Assembly (NCBI GenBank): GCA_903953895.1
Contig: CAJBLH010000090.1
Span: 1 to 47,397 of the forward strand
Direction: 5' to 3'
Source of the DNA: an uncultured Desulfobacteraceae bacterium
GTDB lineage: Bacteria > Desulfobacterota > Desulfobacteria > Desulfobacterales > Desulfatirhabdiaceae
DNA: 47,397 nt
The notes below the pieces were generated by a model that was given only the letters and a program-made list of their open reading frames with translations, was not told the origin of the DNA and did no database searches. Numbering within the stretch: position 1 is the stretch's first letter; the number at the start of each line of letters is the position of its first letter. This document shows, piece by piece, positions 8,093-16,052 of the stretch. The position numbers were made by a program, and so were the translations under genes.

Positions 8093-9300
8093 TGCCGCGT
8101 TTTTCCTATGAAGCCATGAATGCCGCTGGCCGCCGGATTATGGACAGCGGCGAGGCCAACACGCGCGACGATCTGATGCTGTCCCTTCAGTCAAAAGGGC
8201 TGATACTGGTCCGGTGGGTTGAAGCCGGGCCGTCCGGAAAATCTCTGATGAAGCGGTCCGGACGAAGTTTAAAGAGCAAGGAACTGCTGCTGATGACCCG
8301 TGAGATGGCGCATCTGATGAAGTCCGGCCTGCCGATCGACCGGTCCCTGACCATCATTATCCAGACCAGCGAGGCCAAACCGCTTCTGGCGATGACGCAG
8401 TATCTGAAGGAATCCCTCCAGGGGGGAAAAAGTCTTTCCGACGCCATGGCTGCCAAGGCCGAAGACTTCACCGACCTGTACATCAACATGGTCCGGGTCG
8501 GCGAAATGGGCGGCATTTTGCCTCAGGTCCTTGAAAAACTGGCCGGTTTTATGGAACGCACCGAGGAAATTAAGAAGTTCATCATTTCCAGCTCCATTTA
8601 TCCGGCGATTCTTATGATGATCGGCATGGTTTCTGTCGGCGTCATCATGGGGGTGGTGGTTCCCCGCTTTGCGGCCATATTTACGGATCTTGGGCAGAAA
8701 ATTCCGGCCAGTACGCAACTGCTGATTCAGGCCAGCCAGTTTCTGCGATCCTGGTGGTGGGTGATGATCCTTGCAACCGGTGCGATCACCCTAGGTTTGT
8801 GGCGCTTTTCCGCCTCCCCCTACGGCAAGGACCGGCTGGATCGGATCTGGATCAAGATGCCGGTGCTCGGAAGCCTGATCATGGATATTCAGGTGGGCCG
8901 CTTTACCCGGACGCTGGGCACCCTGGTGCAAAGCGGAGTGCCGCTCTTAAAAGGTCTTTCGATCGTTCGTGAAGTTGTCAACAACGTGGTGGTCAAGCTG
9001 GCGGCCGAGCAGATTTTCCGTCAGGTCAAGGAAGGCAAGCGGATCAGCATGCTGATGAAGGATCAAAGAATTTTTCCGGCCATGGCGGTTCAAATGGTTG
9101 CCCTGGGAGAGGAAACCGGAAAGATCGGAGAAATGCTGATTTCGGTTTCCGATGATTTAGACGCCCGGGTTCAGTCAAAAATCAAATCCCTGCTGTCTCT
9201 TCTCGAGCCGATTGCTATTCTGCTGATGGGTCTGCTGATCGGCGGGGTGGTGATTTCCATGCTGACGGCGATATTCGGTATGAACGATATCGAATTCTGA
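8092..9300 (+). CDS. gspF: T2SS inner-membrane platform protein GspF
   Basis: GspF is the polytopic inner-membrane platform that couples GspE to pseudopilin addition. The 402-residue protein shows the two repeated cytoplasmic T2SSF domains, the first around residues 65-190 (MTREMAHLMKSGLPIDRSL) and the second around 270-395 (RFTRTLGTLVQSGVPLLKGL), each with the family's GE.(G/T)G signature (VGEMGGILPQVL; LGEETGKIGEML). Hydrophobic segments lie near ILMMIGMVSVGVIMGVVVP, WWWVMILATGAITLGLW, and at the C terminus IAILLMGLLIGGVVISML. Its ATG shares one base with the gspE stop. Confidence 0.95.
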   Translation: MPRFSYEAMNAAGRRIMDSGEANTRDDLMLSLQSKGLILVRWVEAGPSGKSLMKRSGRSLKSKELLLMTREMAHLMKSGLPIDRSLTIIIQTSEAKPLLAMTQYLKESLQGGKSLSDAMAAKAEDFTDLYINMVRVGEMGGILPQVLEKLAGFMERTEEIKKFIISSSIYPAILMMIGMVSVGVIMGVVVPRFAAIFTDLGQKIPASTQLLIQASQFLRSWWWVMILATGAITLGLWRFSASPYGKDRLDRIWIKMPVLGSLIMDIQVGRFTRTLGTLVQSGVPLLKGLSIVREVVNNVVVKLAAEQIFRQVKEGKRISMLMKDQRIFPAMAVQMVALGEETGKIGEMLISVSDDLDARVQSKIKSLLSLLEPIAILLMGLLIGGVVISMLTAIFGMNDIEF

Positions 9301-9731
9301 TGAACTCCCGCGGTTTTACACTTGTTGAAATTATAGTGGTCATGCTGCTGATCGCTGTTTCCGGCTCTCTGGTCTTTATGAGTGTGGGCCGCTCCGCCGA
9401 ACAGAAGCAGGGGAAGATGTTTGCACAGGAAATGGTGAGCCTGGTCAAAAAAGCCAGGCGTACATCGGTGGCGCACAGTCGGCCGGTGGCTTTTTTTATC
9501 TCATCTGAGGACCGTATCTGCTGGGTCGAAGGCAGTGCAGCCAGCCTGAAAATACCCGAAAAAGTGATGATTCAGGAACAGGGGATCGCTCAGCCGGAAC
9601 CAGGTGTTTACGGGGTCTATTTCTATCCGGACGGCAGCGCAAGCGGAGGAGAATTGACGCTATTGGCTGATGGCGCGCCTTTCTTTGTCTTTCGTGTGGA
9701 TATTCTGACCGGCCTGGTAACCCCGGGATGA
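9300..9731 (+). CDS. gspH: T2SS minor pseudopilin GspH
   Basis: The 143-residue protein begins with a very short leader and a prepilin cleavage site (RG/FTLVEIIVVML, Glu at +5), followed by the single hydrophobic helix and a small beta-rich periplasmic domain ending in a repeated FYPDG...GG.LTL pattern typical of GspH/FimT C-terminal domains. Minor pseudopilins cap and initiate the pseudopilus. ATG 9300 overlaps the gspF stop by one base, and gspI follows four bases later. Assignment to H rather than another minor pseudopilin rests on gene order plus the GspH-like C-terminal pattern. Confidence 0.88.
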   Translation: MNSRGFTLVEIIVVMLLIAVSGSLVFMSVGRSAEQKQGKMFAQEMVSLVKKARRTSVAHSRPVAFFISSEDRICWVEGSAASLKIPEKVMIQEQGIAQPEPGVYGVYFYPDGSASGGELTLLADGAPFFVFRVDILTGLVTPG

Positions 9732-9735
9732 TCCC

Positions 9736-10128
9736 ATGAAAGCTGCTCAGCGGGGGTTTACCCTGATAGAAGTTCTGGTGGCCCTGATGATTCTGGGCGT
9801 ATCGTTGGGTGCGATTTTTCAGGGGCTTTCCGCCTCCCGGAGAATTTCGTTGAAGGCCGATGAAACATTGACGGCGGTGCGTCTGGCGCAGAACCTTCTG
9901 GCGAATGCGGCGTTGATCGATACGGTGGCCAAGGGCAAAGGCGTTTCCGGGCGCATCGATCAAGAAGCCGGCTGGCGTTATACGTTTTCTGCACTGCCCC
10001 TTGAAATCACTGTCGGCGACAACCGGGATACATTACAGGTGCCGGCCATGTTTGAGTTGACGTTATGCCTTTTTCATGAAACAGATCGTCGGGAAAAAGC
10101 ATTCTGCATGAAGCAGTGGCGGCGGTAA
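9736..10128 (+). CDS. gspI: T2SS minor pseudopilin GspI
   Basis: This 130-residue prepilin-like protein has leader MKAAQRG and cleavage site G/FTLIEVLVALMILG, the hydrophobic helix and the motif RLAQNLLANAALID, which resembles the A..LA.N..A.... region of GspI. GspI nucleates the GspI-J-K tip complex with the next two gene products. Its TAA stop overlaps the ATG of gspJ by one base, so translation is probably coupled. Length fits the family. Confidence 0.88.
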   Translation: MKAAQRGFTLIEVLVALMILGVSLGAIFQGLSASRRISLKADETLTAVRLAQNLLANAALIDTVAKGKGVSGRIDQEAGWRYTFSALPLEITVGDNRDTLQVPAMFELTLCLFHETDRREKAFCMKQWRR

Positions 10129-10868
10129 TGGAATTGATCAGGGGGCAGGGGGCAGGGGGCAGGGGGCAGGGGGCAGGTGTTTCCTGCCTTCGGATTTATG
10201 GCGGATTTACACTTCTGGAGCTTTTGGTGGCCATGGCGCTGGTGGCTATGGTGACACTGATTGCGGCCACCGCCTTCCGATTGACGGTTCAGGCGTGGGA
10301 ACGCGGGGCGGATGAAGGGGAATCCCGGCAAATCCAATCGGCTCTGCCAGCGCTTCTGGAAAAGCAACTGGCGGCGCGGGTGATCTCTCCGGTGTTCGGT
10401 AAGGCGCAGGTGAAACCGGCGATATATTTCTGCGGCGGGGAAAATTCCCTGTCGTTTCTTACGACTTATGCGCCCCAGGGGTCTATGCTGCAGGGCATGC
10501 TATGGGTCAGCTATCGGTTCGATCCTGGCCAGAAAATGCTTTTGATCTATCAGCAGTCTGTGACCCGGATCGAGGATTTAGATGTTGCCGATGGCGGTTC
10601 AGGGTCAAAAAATGCAGGGGGAGGGGTGCCGGTCAGTCAGATTCAGGGGATTTCCGATTTCAGTCTGGCTTATGCCGCTGAATCCCTGTATGATCCGGAT
10701 GTTCCGGGCCAGTGGCTCAACAATTGGAACTGTGGCGCAGAGTCTGCCGGCGTTCCTTTCGGCCTGATGCTGAAGATGACTATCGAGGAAGGGGCGAGGT
10801 CCCGGAGTTTCAGATGGGTTTATCGGATTGGCGAGCAACCATTGGCAGGTGCTTTCGGGGGGCAGTGA
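10128..10868 (+). CDS. gspJ: T2SS minor pseudopilin GspJ with a repeat-bearing leader
   Basis: This is a tip-complex pseudopilin of 246 residues. The cleavage site and helix are clear (GG/FTLLELLVAMALVAMV), followed by a beta-rich periplasmic domain. ATG 10128 overlaps the gspI stop; GTG 10116 is also in frame. The leader before the cleavage site is about 26 residues, long for a prepilin, because a five-copy 7-bp GGGGGCA repeat lies between start and cleavage motif. No start codon exists between the repeat and the cleavage motif, so the repeat has to be translated. Since seven is not a multiple of three, loss or gain of one unit would shift the frame and switch GspJ off. The next gene starts at GTG 10865, overlapping this stop. 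Confidence 0.9.
   Translation: MELIRGQGAGGRGQGAGVSCLRIYGGFTLLELLVAMALVAMVTLIAATAFRLTVQAWERGADEGESRQIQSALPALLEKQLAARVISPVFGKAQVKPAIYFCGGENSLSFLTTYAPQGSMLQGMLWVSYRFDPGQKMLLIYQQSVTRIEDLDVADGGSGSKNAGGGVPVSQIQGISDFSLAYAAESLYDPDVPGQWLNNWNCGAESAGVPFGLMLKMTIEEGARSRSFRWVYRIGEQPLAGAFGGQ
10141..10175 (+). repeat. Five-copy 7-bp tandem repeat (GGGGGCA) inside gspJ leader
   Basis: Five perfect GGGGGCA units run back to back in the first codons of gspJ. The current five-copy state keeps the ATG 10128 frame open into the prepilin motif. A four- or six-copy state would change frame. G-rich heptanucleotide tracts of this type are prone to slipped-strand changes. Confidence 0.95.
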
Positions 10869-11761
10869 TCGCAGTGGCCGGGAACAGCGGAAAAGGGGCG
10901 GCGGATAAGGGGTGGCAGACAGCGGGCAGTGTTCTGGTTATGGTACTCTGGATATTGGTTCTGGTCAGTTTTCTGGCCGGCCAATATCTTGCCCACAACC
11001 GGGAAAAAGCCGATATTTCCCAGAATGCCTGGACAGCCTTTCGGCAGCGACAGGCGGCGGCTTCGATTGTTCAGCTTTTTTCCGTCGATGTCTGGCCCAT
11101 TCCGGATGGAACAGGCGCCAATGGCCGCTGGCTTCGGCTTTTTCCGGACGATACGGCTGTATGGGTGCGGGTGGACAAGGAAAGTCTGCGGACCAACCTG
11201 AATACGGCCGGTGATGGCGAAATCAAACAAAAAATGGCGATGTTGATGGGCGATGATTTTCAGCGTCGGGCGGATGCGGTGTCGGATGCCGTTCTCGACT
11301 GGCGGGATACGGACAGTTTAACCCGAATGTACGGCGCTGAAGAAAAGGACTACGCGGCCAAGGGACTTCCCTACCGACCGGCAAACGGCCCGTTTAATGT
11401 GATGTCCGAGCTGCTTCTGGTTTTCGGGGTAACATCGGACATGTTCTGGGGAAATCCCCTTGATTCGATCGAGATGGATCTGCGCAGCTTCTATGTTCAG
11501 ACCGAGAAAGAAAAGATACCGACGGCGATGATCGATGCCTTTACGATTTATTCGGGCCAGGGCAAACGCATCAGCCTGCTGGCGCCGGGAAATGAAAAAG
11601 GGTATTTATATATGAATATCATTATGGCCAAGGAAGCCGGCCGCCTTGCAGTGGTGGACAGTTTGCAAATGCTGGGAGTGGCCGAACAGGGATTTGACAG
11701 GCTGATCGAACTGGAGATCGAGGCGCGGGGTCTTGAAACCAGAGAAAAAAAGCGGTCGTAA
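10865..11761 (+). CDS. gspK: T2SS minor pseudopilin GspK
   Basis: GspK is the largest minor pseudopilin and the tip of the pseudopilus; this one has 298 residues. Start GTG 10865 overlaps the gspJ TGA. The N-terminal hydrophobic helix (GSVLVMVLWILVLVSFLAGQ) has no Glu+5 and no standard GF site, as is usual for GspK. The periplasmic part contains the family pattern VDKESLRTNLNTA, a VLDWRDTD motif (calcium-site region) and LPYRPANGPFNVMSELLLVFG, the conserved helix-hairpin-helix-like tail of GspK. The frame is open further upstream, but that stretch lies over gspJ coding sequence. Confidence 0.92.
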   Translation: MIAVAGNSGKGAADKGWQTAGSVLVMVLWILVLVSFLAGQYLAHNREKADISQNAWTAFRQRQAAASIVQLFSVDVWPIPDGTGANGRWLRLFPDDTAVWVRVDKESLRTNLNTAGDGEIKQKMAMLMGDDFQRRADAVSDAVLDWRDTDSLTRMYGAEEKDYAAKGLPYRPANGPFNVMSELLLVFGVTSDMFWGNPLDSIEMDLRSFYVQTEKEKIPTAMIDAFTIYSGQGKRISLLAPGNEKGYLYMNIIMAKEAGRLAVVDSLQMLGVAEQGFDRLIELEIEARGLETREKKRS

Positions 11762-11782
11762 AAAGCTGGTTGATTGAAAGCT

Positions 11783-13120
11783 ATGGCCATAAAAGAGCTC
11801 ATCGGAATTTATCTGGAAAAAGATGCCCTGCACTACTGCTGTGCTGTCCGGACCATTTCGTCGTGGCAAATGGCGATTCCGGGTTCGGCCATGGAGCCGA
11901 CCGGCGTTCTTCACGGATCTGCGTTGGCCGTACTTCGGGAATTTTTGCAGCGGATATCCCCAAAGTTTGGGCGACAGATTTTTCTATCGCTTCCGAGAAA
12001 CAGATTTTTCATTCGCGATTTTCAACTGCCGCCCATACCGATAGAAGATGCGCTGGTGTCGGTTCAAAGCATGCTGCCGGTAACCTGCCATCTGCCGCTG
12101 GATGAAATCTACCACGATATTTATTTCTGCCGATTGTCCGATGGAAGGGTCAATGCTCTGCTCATTTACGCCCTTCGGAAAGAAATTCTGCCGATACTGG
12201 AACTTTTTCGGGAAATCGGCCATGAAAAATCGTTGGTGGGTCTATTCCCCATCTCTCTGGGAATCGGCGGATGGCTGAGCCTTCAGAAATGCGACATGCC
12301 CATGGGACTGGTGATTTCCCAGGAAGGATCAGACTGTGAACTGACGGTTTATCAGCCGGCAGGCTGTGTTTATTCGACTGTCTGGCAACAATCGCTGCAC
12401 GCAGGTGATATGTCCGAAAGGGTGGAATCGGTACGGGCCAAGTTTCATCTGTCTGCAGACAATGTGTACAGCATGGATCACTCAGAGGGCTTTTTCCCGC
12501 TGCCTGATCCGTTACAGAACAAACTGCCGTGGCTTCCGTCAATCCGGCAGAATCCGGGAGCTGCCGCGCTGGTGGCGGGCCTTTCCGGTAAGCAGTTGAT
12601 TTTTTTGAACGGGGAAATGCCCCGGATAAAAGTGTTTCGATTCTGGAAACTGTTTGTACCGATTTTTCTGTCTCTTGCCATGATTTTCTCTGTATGGACA
12701 GTGCAAATGAATCATTCCATCGAGAAAGAAAGCAGTTTGGTTTCCGCCATGAAGGACGAGACGCAGCAGTTGCAACAGCGGATCCGGCCCCTTGAAAAAA
12801 CCCGCGATGCGCTGAAAAAGGCCAAATCGCTTTCTGCCGATATCGAGGATTTTATTCGGCTGAGGCCCCACCTTTTTTCCTGCTTCAATGAAATCGCCAA
12901 GCTTGTTCCGGAAGGGACCTGGTTTTCCAGAACCAGCTTTCAGGGGGCGGAACTCACCTTGCAGGGCCAGAGTAAAGATGCGCTGAAAGCCATGGAGTCA
13001 TTACGGACATCGGCGTTGTTCGAACAGGTGAAGCTAGTGGGATCGGTCAGTCGAAACCCGGCCGGAACCGAGCAATTCGGCCTGACCATCCGCCTGAAAG
13101 ATGTGGAAACGAATCCATGA
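11783..13120 (+). CDS. gspL: T2SS assembly protein GspL-like (PilM/PilN-type fusion)
   Basis: This 445-residue protein has an N-terminal cytoplasmic actin-like domain (GspL/PilM-type; residues ~1-240), one membrane segment near residue 290 (FVPIFLSLAMIFSVWTVQM), a coiled-coil stretch (DETQQLQQRIRPLEKTRDAL) and a C-terminal PilN/GspL ferredoxin-like periplasmic domain with LVPEGTWFSRTSFQGAELTL. GspL links the ATPase GspE to the inner-membrane platform. ATG 11783 has a weak GAAAG upstream; TTG 11774 is in frame. Its stop overlaps the next start by ATGA. Identity rests on domain layout and position between gspK and a GspM-like gene. Confidence 0.85.
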   Translation: MAIKELIGIYLEKDALHYCCAVRTISSWQMAIPGSAMEPTGVLHGSALAVLREFLQRISPKFGRQIFLSLPRNRFFIRDFQLPPIPIEDALVSVQSMLPVTCHLPLDEIYHDIYFCRLSDGRVNALLIYALRKEILPILELFREIGHEKSLVGLFPISLGIGGWLSLQKCDMPMGLVISQEGSDCELTVYQPAGCVYSTVWQQSLHAGDMSERVESVRAKFHLSADNVYSMDHSEGFFPLPDPLQNKLPWLPSIRQNPGAAALVAGLSGKQLIFLNGEMPRIKVFRFWKLFVPIFLSLAMIFSVWTVQMNHSIEKESSLVSAMKDETQQLQQRIRPLEKTRDALKKAKSLSADIEDFIRLRPHLFSCFNEIAKLVPEGTWFSRTSFQGAELTLQGQSKDALKAMESLRTSALFEQVKLVGSVSRNPAGTEQFGLTIRLKDVETNP

Positions 13121-13686
13121 AACTGTATCTGGGCCAAAAAAGAAAGCGAATCCTGACTTTTGGTGTGGCAGGCCTGATCTGCGGGGTGCTGATCTGGTGG
13201 GCTCAGGTATATGATCCTCTTCAGGAACAGCAAAGAGATATTGCCGCTGAGCTGGAAAGACTGACCCAGGAACGCTCCCTGTCTATCGAGAAACTCAATA
13301 AGCTCTCGGAGTTCGTTGAAACGCAGAAAACCGTTGAAAACGATCTGGCCCGCTTTGATGCGTTAAAGATTGACGGAAAAACTCCGGAAGAACTCAGCGC
13401 CAGCACGCAGGCTGTTTTTCAGCAGTTTCTGGATAAGCACGCCATCCCCATAAAAGCCTATAAGGATCTTCCGGCATCCAAATGGCGCGAGCATCCGATC
13501 AGCAGAATCGAAATTCAGATTGAAACCCGCATGCAGGGGATTTCGGATCTTCTGGAATATCTGGAAACCCTCGACAAGGTTATCCGCATCGAAAGGCTGA
13601 CAGTGTCTTACCGGCGGATGAAAGAAAATGATCTTCAGATCTCTTTACAGATTGCAACACTTCAAATGGATGGCATCAAGCCGTGA
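13117..13686 (+). CDS. gspM: T2SS assembly protein GspM/PilO-like
   Basis: The 189-residue protein has a short cytoplasmic tail, one membrane helix (ILTFGVAGLICGVLIWWAQV), a coiled coil (QQRDIAAELERLTQERSLS) and a PilO/GspM-like periplasmic domain with the pattern ISDLLEYLETLDKVIRIERL. Such proteins pair with GspL at the inner membrane. The ATG overlaps the gspL stop, indicating coupled translation and matching the L-M partnership. The sequence is closer in style to PilO than to proteobacterial GspM, as is common for deltaproteobacterial systems. Confidence 0.82.
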   Translation: MKLYLGQKRKRILTFGVAGLICGVLIWWAQVYDPLQEQQRDIAAELERLTQERSLSIEKLNKLSEFVETQKTVENDLARFDALKIDGKTPEELSASTQAVFQQFLDKHAIPIKAYKDLPASKWREHPISRIEIQIETRMQGISDLLEYLETLDKVIRIERLTVSYRRMKENDLQISLQIATLQMDGIKP

Positions 13687-13711
13687 GCATGATAACGAGG
13701 AATACACACTT

Positions 13712-16030
13712 ATGACAGATCAAGCCACCGTCCGTGGAATAAAGAGTTGGATAGCCATCTGTCTGGCTCTGCTGGTTATGGGAACCGCCGGCTGCAGCTC
13801 GGGCAAATTGTGGCAGAAGCCGTATACCTCTCCGGAAGTTACGGAAGGCGAGAATCCCTTTGTCCGCGTCAGGGTGCCGGAAGAAAAACCGTCATCCGGC
13901 GCCGAAGAAAAAAAACAGGACAAGCAGGATAAAGCTGGGGTGACCGACAGCAAAACAACAGCGCCTACAAAACACATCTCCACGCAGGCGCCTCCCCAAC
14001 AGCCGGTTTCGGGGCAAATGTCGACCAGAGATAAAAAAGATTCGGCGCAGTCGGTTCATGTTGAACTGGCTTTTGACAATGCAGATCTCTATGAGGTTCT
14101 GGATTTGACGCTTTATGATCTCTTCGGCCTCAGTTATATGGTGGATCCGACCTTGAAATCGACGGTTTCCTTTCACATCACCGGCGATTTTACCCGGGAC
14201 CAGTTTATCAATACGTTCAATCAGGCGCTTCAACTGAACAATCTTTCGATTGTTCGCGGGTCGGGCAATATTTATAAAATACTGCCCAGAGCCAACAGCG
14301 CCGGCTCCGCCAATGCGCCGATGAGCGTTGCGGATGAAACAGGACTGGTCGGCGATGTCACCCGGCTGATCCGGCTGCGCTATGTGTCGGCGGCATCGGC
14401 GGCTACCAATGTCACCCCGTTTCTGTCCAAAGGGGCTCCGATCGTGCAGGATGCGGTCAACAATGCGATTCTGATCACCGATACCGCGGAAAACATTTCC
14501 CGGGCAGTGGCCATTCTGGGGGTGATCGACATTGAATATTTTGCCGATCTTTCCTGGCAGATATTTCCTGTCAAGGAAGTCGATGCCTCCATCATCGCAA
14601 CGGATCTGGACAGCGTGCTTCAGGCAGGCGGCCTCTTCAAAAGACAGGGTGTCGCCGAAGGCGGCTTTGAGATATTTCCCATCAAAACCATGAATGCCAT
14701 TATGGTTGTCACCCGGTGGCCTTCCATCCTGACCCTGGTGCAGGACTGGCTTTCAGCCATGGATCGCATGACCGATTCCGAAACCAATGTATTCGTATAT
14801 TTTGTCGAAAACGGGTCGGCGCTGGATATTTCAGATGTGCTGCAACAGGTTTTTCTGGGGAAAACCGGCGCAGCACGCTCATCCAGATCAACGGCCGGAA
14901 CAACTGGAACCGGAAAAACATCGGGTACCAAGTCTAAAATGGGTTCTTCCAGTTCCAGCGGCTCTTCCAGCGGGGGGCTGGGGGCGTTGAGTTCCGCATC
15001 CTCACAGCAAAAGACCGCTCAATCCCAGTCCAAGCAAACAATCGTCAGACCGACGGCAACCGGCGGCGCCAAAACCGGCGGAGACGATGATTTCGCCGGC
15101 ACTGTTGAAATCATTCCGGATGAAGCCAATAACGCCATTGTCTTTAAAGCCAGCAACCGGGATTATAAACGGGTTCTGACCGTACTCAAACAGTTGGATA
15201 CACAGCCACGCCAGGTTCTGATCAATGTGCTGGTGGCGGAAATCACTTTGAGCGGGTCTGTATCTTATGGTATTGAATGGTTTCTGAACAAAAATATCGG
15301 ATCTCTTGGCGGCAGCAGCGGCGACTATACCGCGCAAGGGGCGCTGGATGCCAAAGGCGTAACTAGAGGCATAAACACGCCTTTGGGAGCCGCCAACGGC
15401 TTTTTTTTCACGGTGTATGATCCGGTGGATTTTTTAAGGGGTCTGGTGTTTGCGCTGGGGAGCGATTCGGATGTCAATATTCTGTCATCCCCCAATATTC
15501 TGGCGCTGGATAATAAGGAAGCCTCGATTGAAGTGGGTACGGATGTTCCGACGGTCACTGGAACAACCACCAGCACCATCAACACCAACAGCGTAACCAA
15601 CACGGTTCAATACCGGAAAACCGGAATACTGCTGACCGTAACACCGCACATCAATTCCAGCGGACTGGTTAAAATGGAGCTGGTTCAGGAAGTCAGCGAC
15701 GTCGGCGAGTTCAACAAGGATCTCAACAATTATACGTTTCTGACGCGTATCGCCAATACATCTCTGGTGGTGGAGGACAATCAGACGGTGGTCATGGCCG
15801 GCTTGATGCGAACCAAAAAAAACAACAGTCAGTCCGGCATCCCCTTTCTGAAAGACATTCCCGTTTTGGGTTACTTGTTCGGCGGTTTGACGAAAGCGAA
15901 CGAAAAAACCGAACTGGTTATGATGATTACTCCCCATGTCATTAAAAACAGAAGCGAAGCGGATCAGATCACCCGGGAGTTTTCGCAGAAGGTTGCAGAC
16001 TTGCAGGCAGGTGGTGTTTCAAAAAAATGA
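13712..16030 (+). CDS. gspD: T2SS outer-membrane secretin GspD
   Basis: GspD forms the outer-membrane channel of the T2SS. This 772-residue protein begins with a lipoprotein-like signal (CLALLVMGTAGC), so it may be self-targeting without a pilotin. N0 (about residues 110-190), N1 and N2 domains follow, then a Ser/Gly/Thr-rich insert (about 395-450) inside N3, and the secretin core with VLINVLVAEI, PNILALDNKEASIEVG, the gate segment VPTVTG, GILLTVTPHI and the C-terminal TELVMMITPHVI. ATG 13712 has GAGG about 12 bases upstream; an earlier in-frame ATG lies within gspM. Placing gspD near the end of the operon differs from the classic C-D-E-F order. Confidence 0.95.
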   Translation: MTDQATVRGIKSWIAICLALLVMGTAGCSSGKLWQKPYTSPEVTEGENPFVRVRVPEEKPSSGAEEKKQDKQDKAGVTDSKTTAPTKHISTQAPPQQPVSGQMSTRDKKDSAQSVHVELAFDNADLYEVLDLTLYDLFGLSYMVDPTLKSTVSFHITGDFTRDQFINTFNQALQLNNLSIVRGSGNIYKILPRANSAGSANAPMSVADETGLVGDVTRLIRLRYVSAASAATNVTPFLSKGAPIVQDAVNNAILITDTAENISRAVAILGVIDIEYFADLSWQIFPVKEVDASIIATDLDSVLQAGGLFKRQGVAEGGFEIFPIKTMNAIMVVTRWPSILTLVQDWLSAMDRMTDSETNVFVYFVENGSALDISDVLQQVFLGKTGAARSSRSTAGTTGTGKTSGTKSKMGSSSSSGSSSGGLGALSSASSQQKTAQSQSKQTIVRPTATGGAKTGGDDDFAGTVEIIPDEANNAIVFKASNRDYKRVLTVLKQLDTQPRQVLINVLVAEITLSGSVSYGIEWFLNKNIGSLGGSSGDYTAQGALDAKGVTRGINTPLGAANGFFFTVYDPVDFLRGLVFALGSDSDVNILSSPNILALDNKEASIEVGTDVPTVTGTTTSTINTNSVTNTVQYRKTGILLTVTPHINSSGLVKMELVQEVSDVGEFNKDLNNYTFLTRIANTSLVVEDNQTVVMAGLMRTKKNNSQSGIPFLKDIPVLGYLFGGLTKANEKTELVMMITPHVIKNRSEADQITREFSQKVADLQAGGVSKK

Positions 16031-16052
16031 ACCCGTGCAGAGGCTTTAATAA

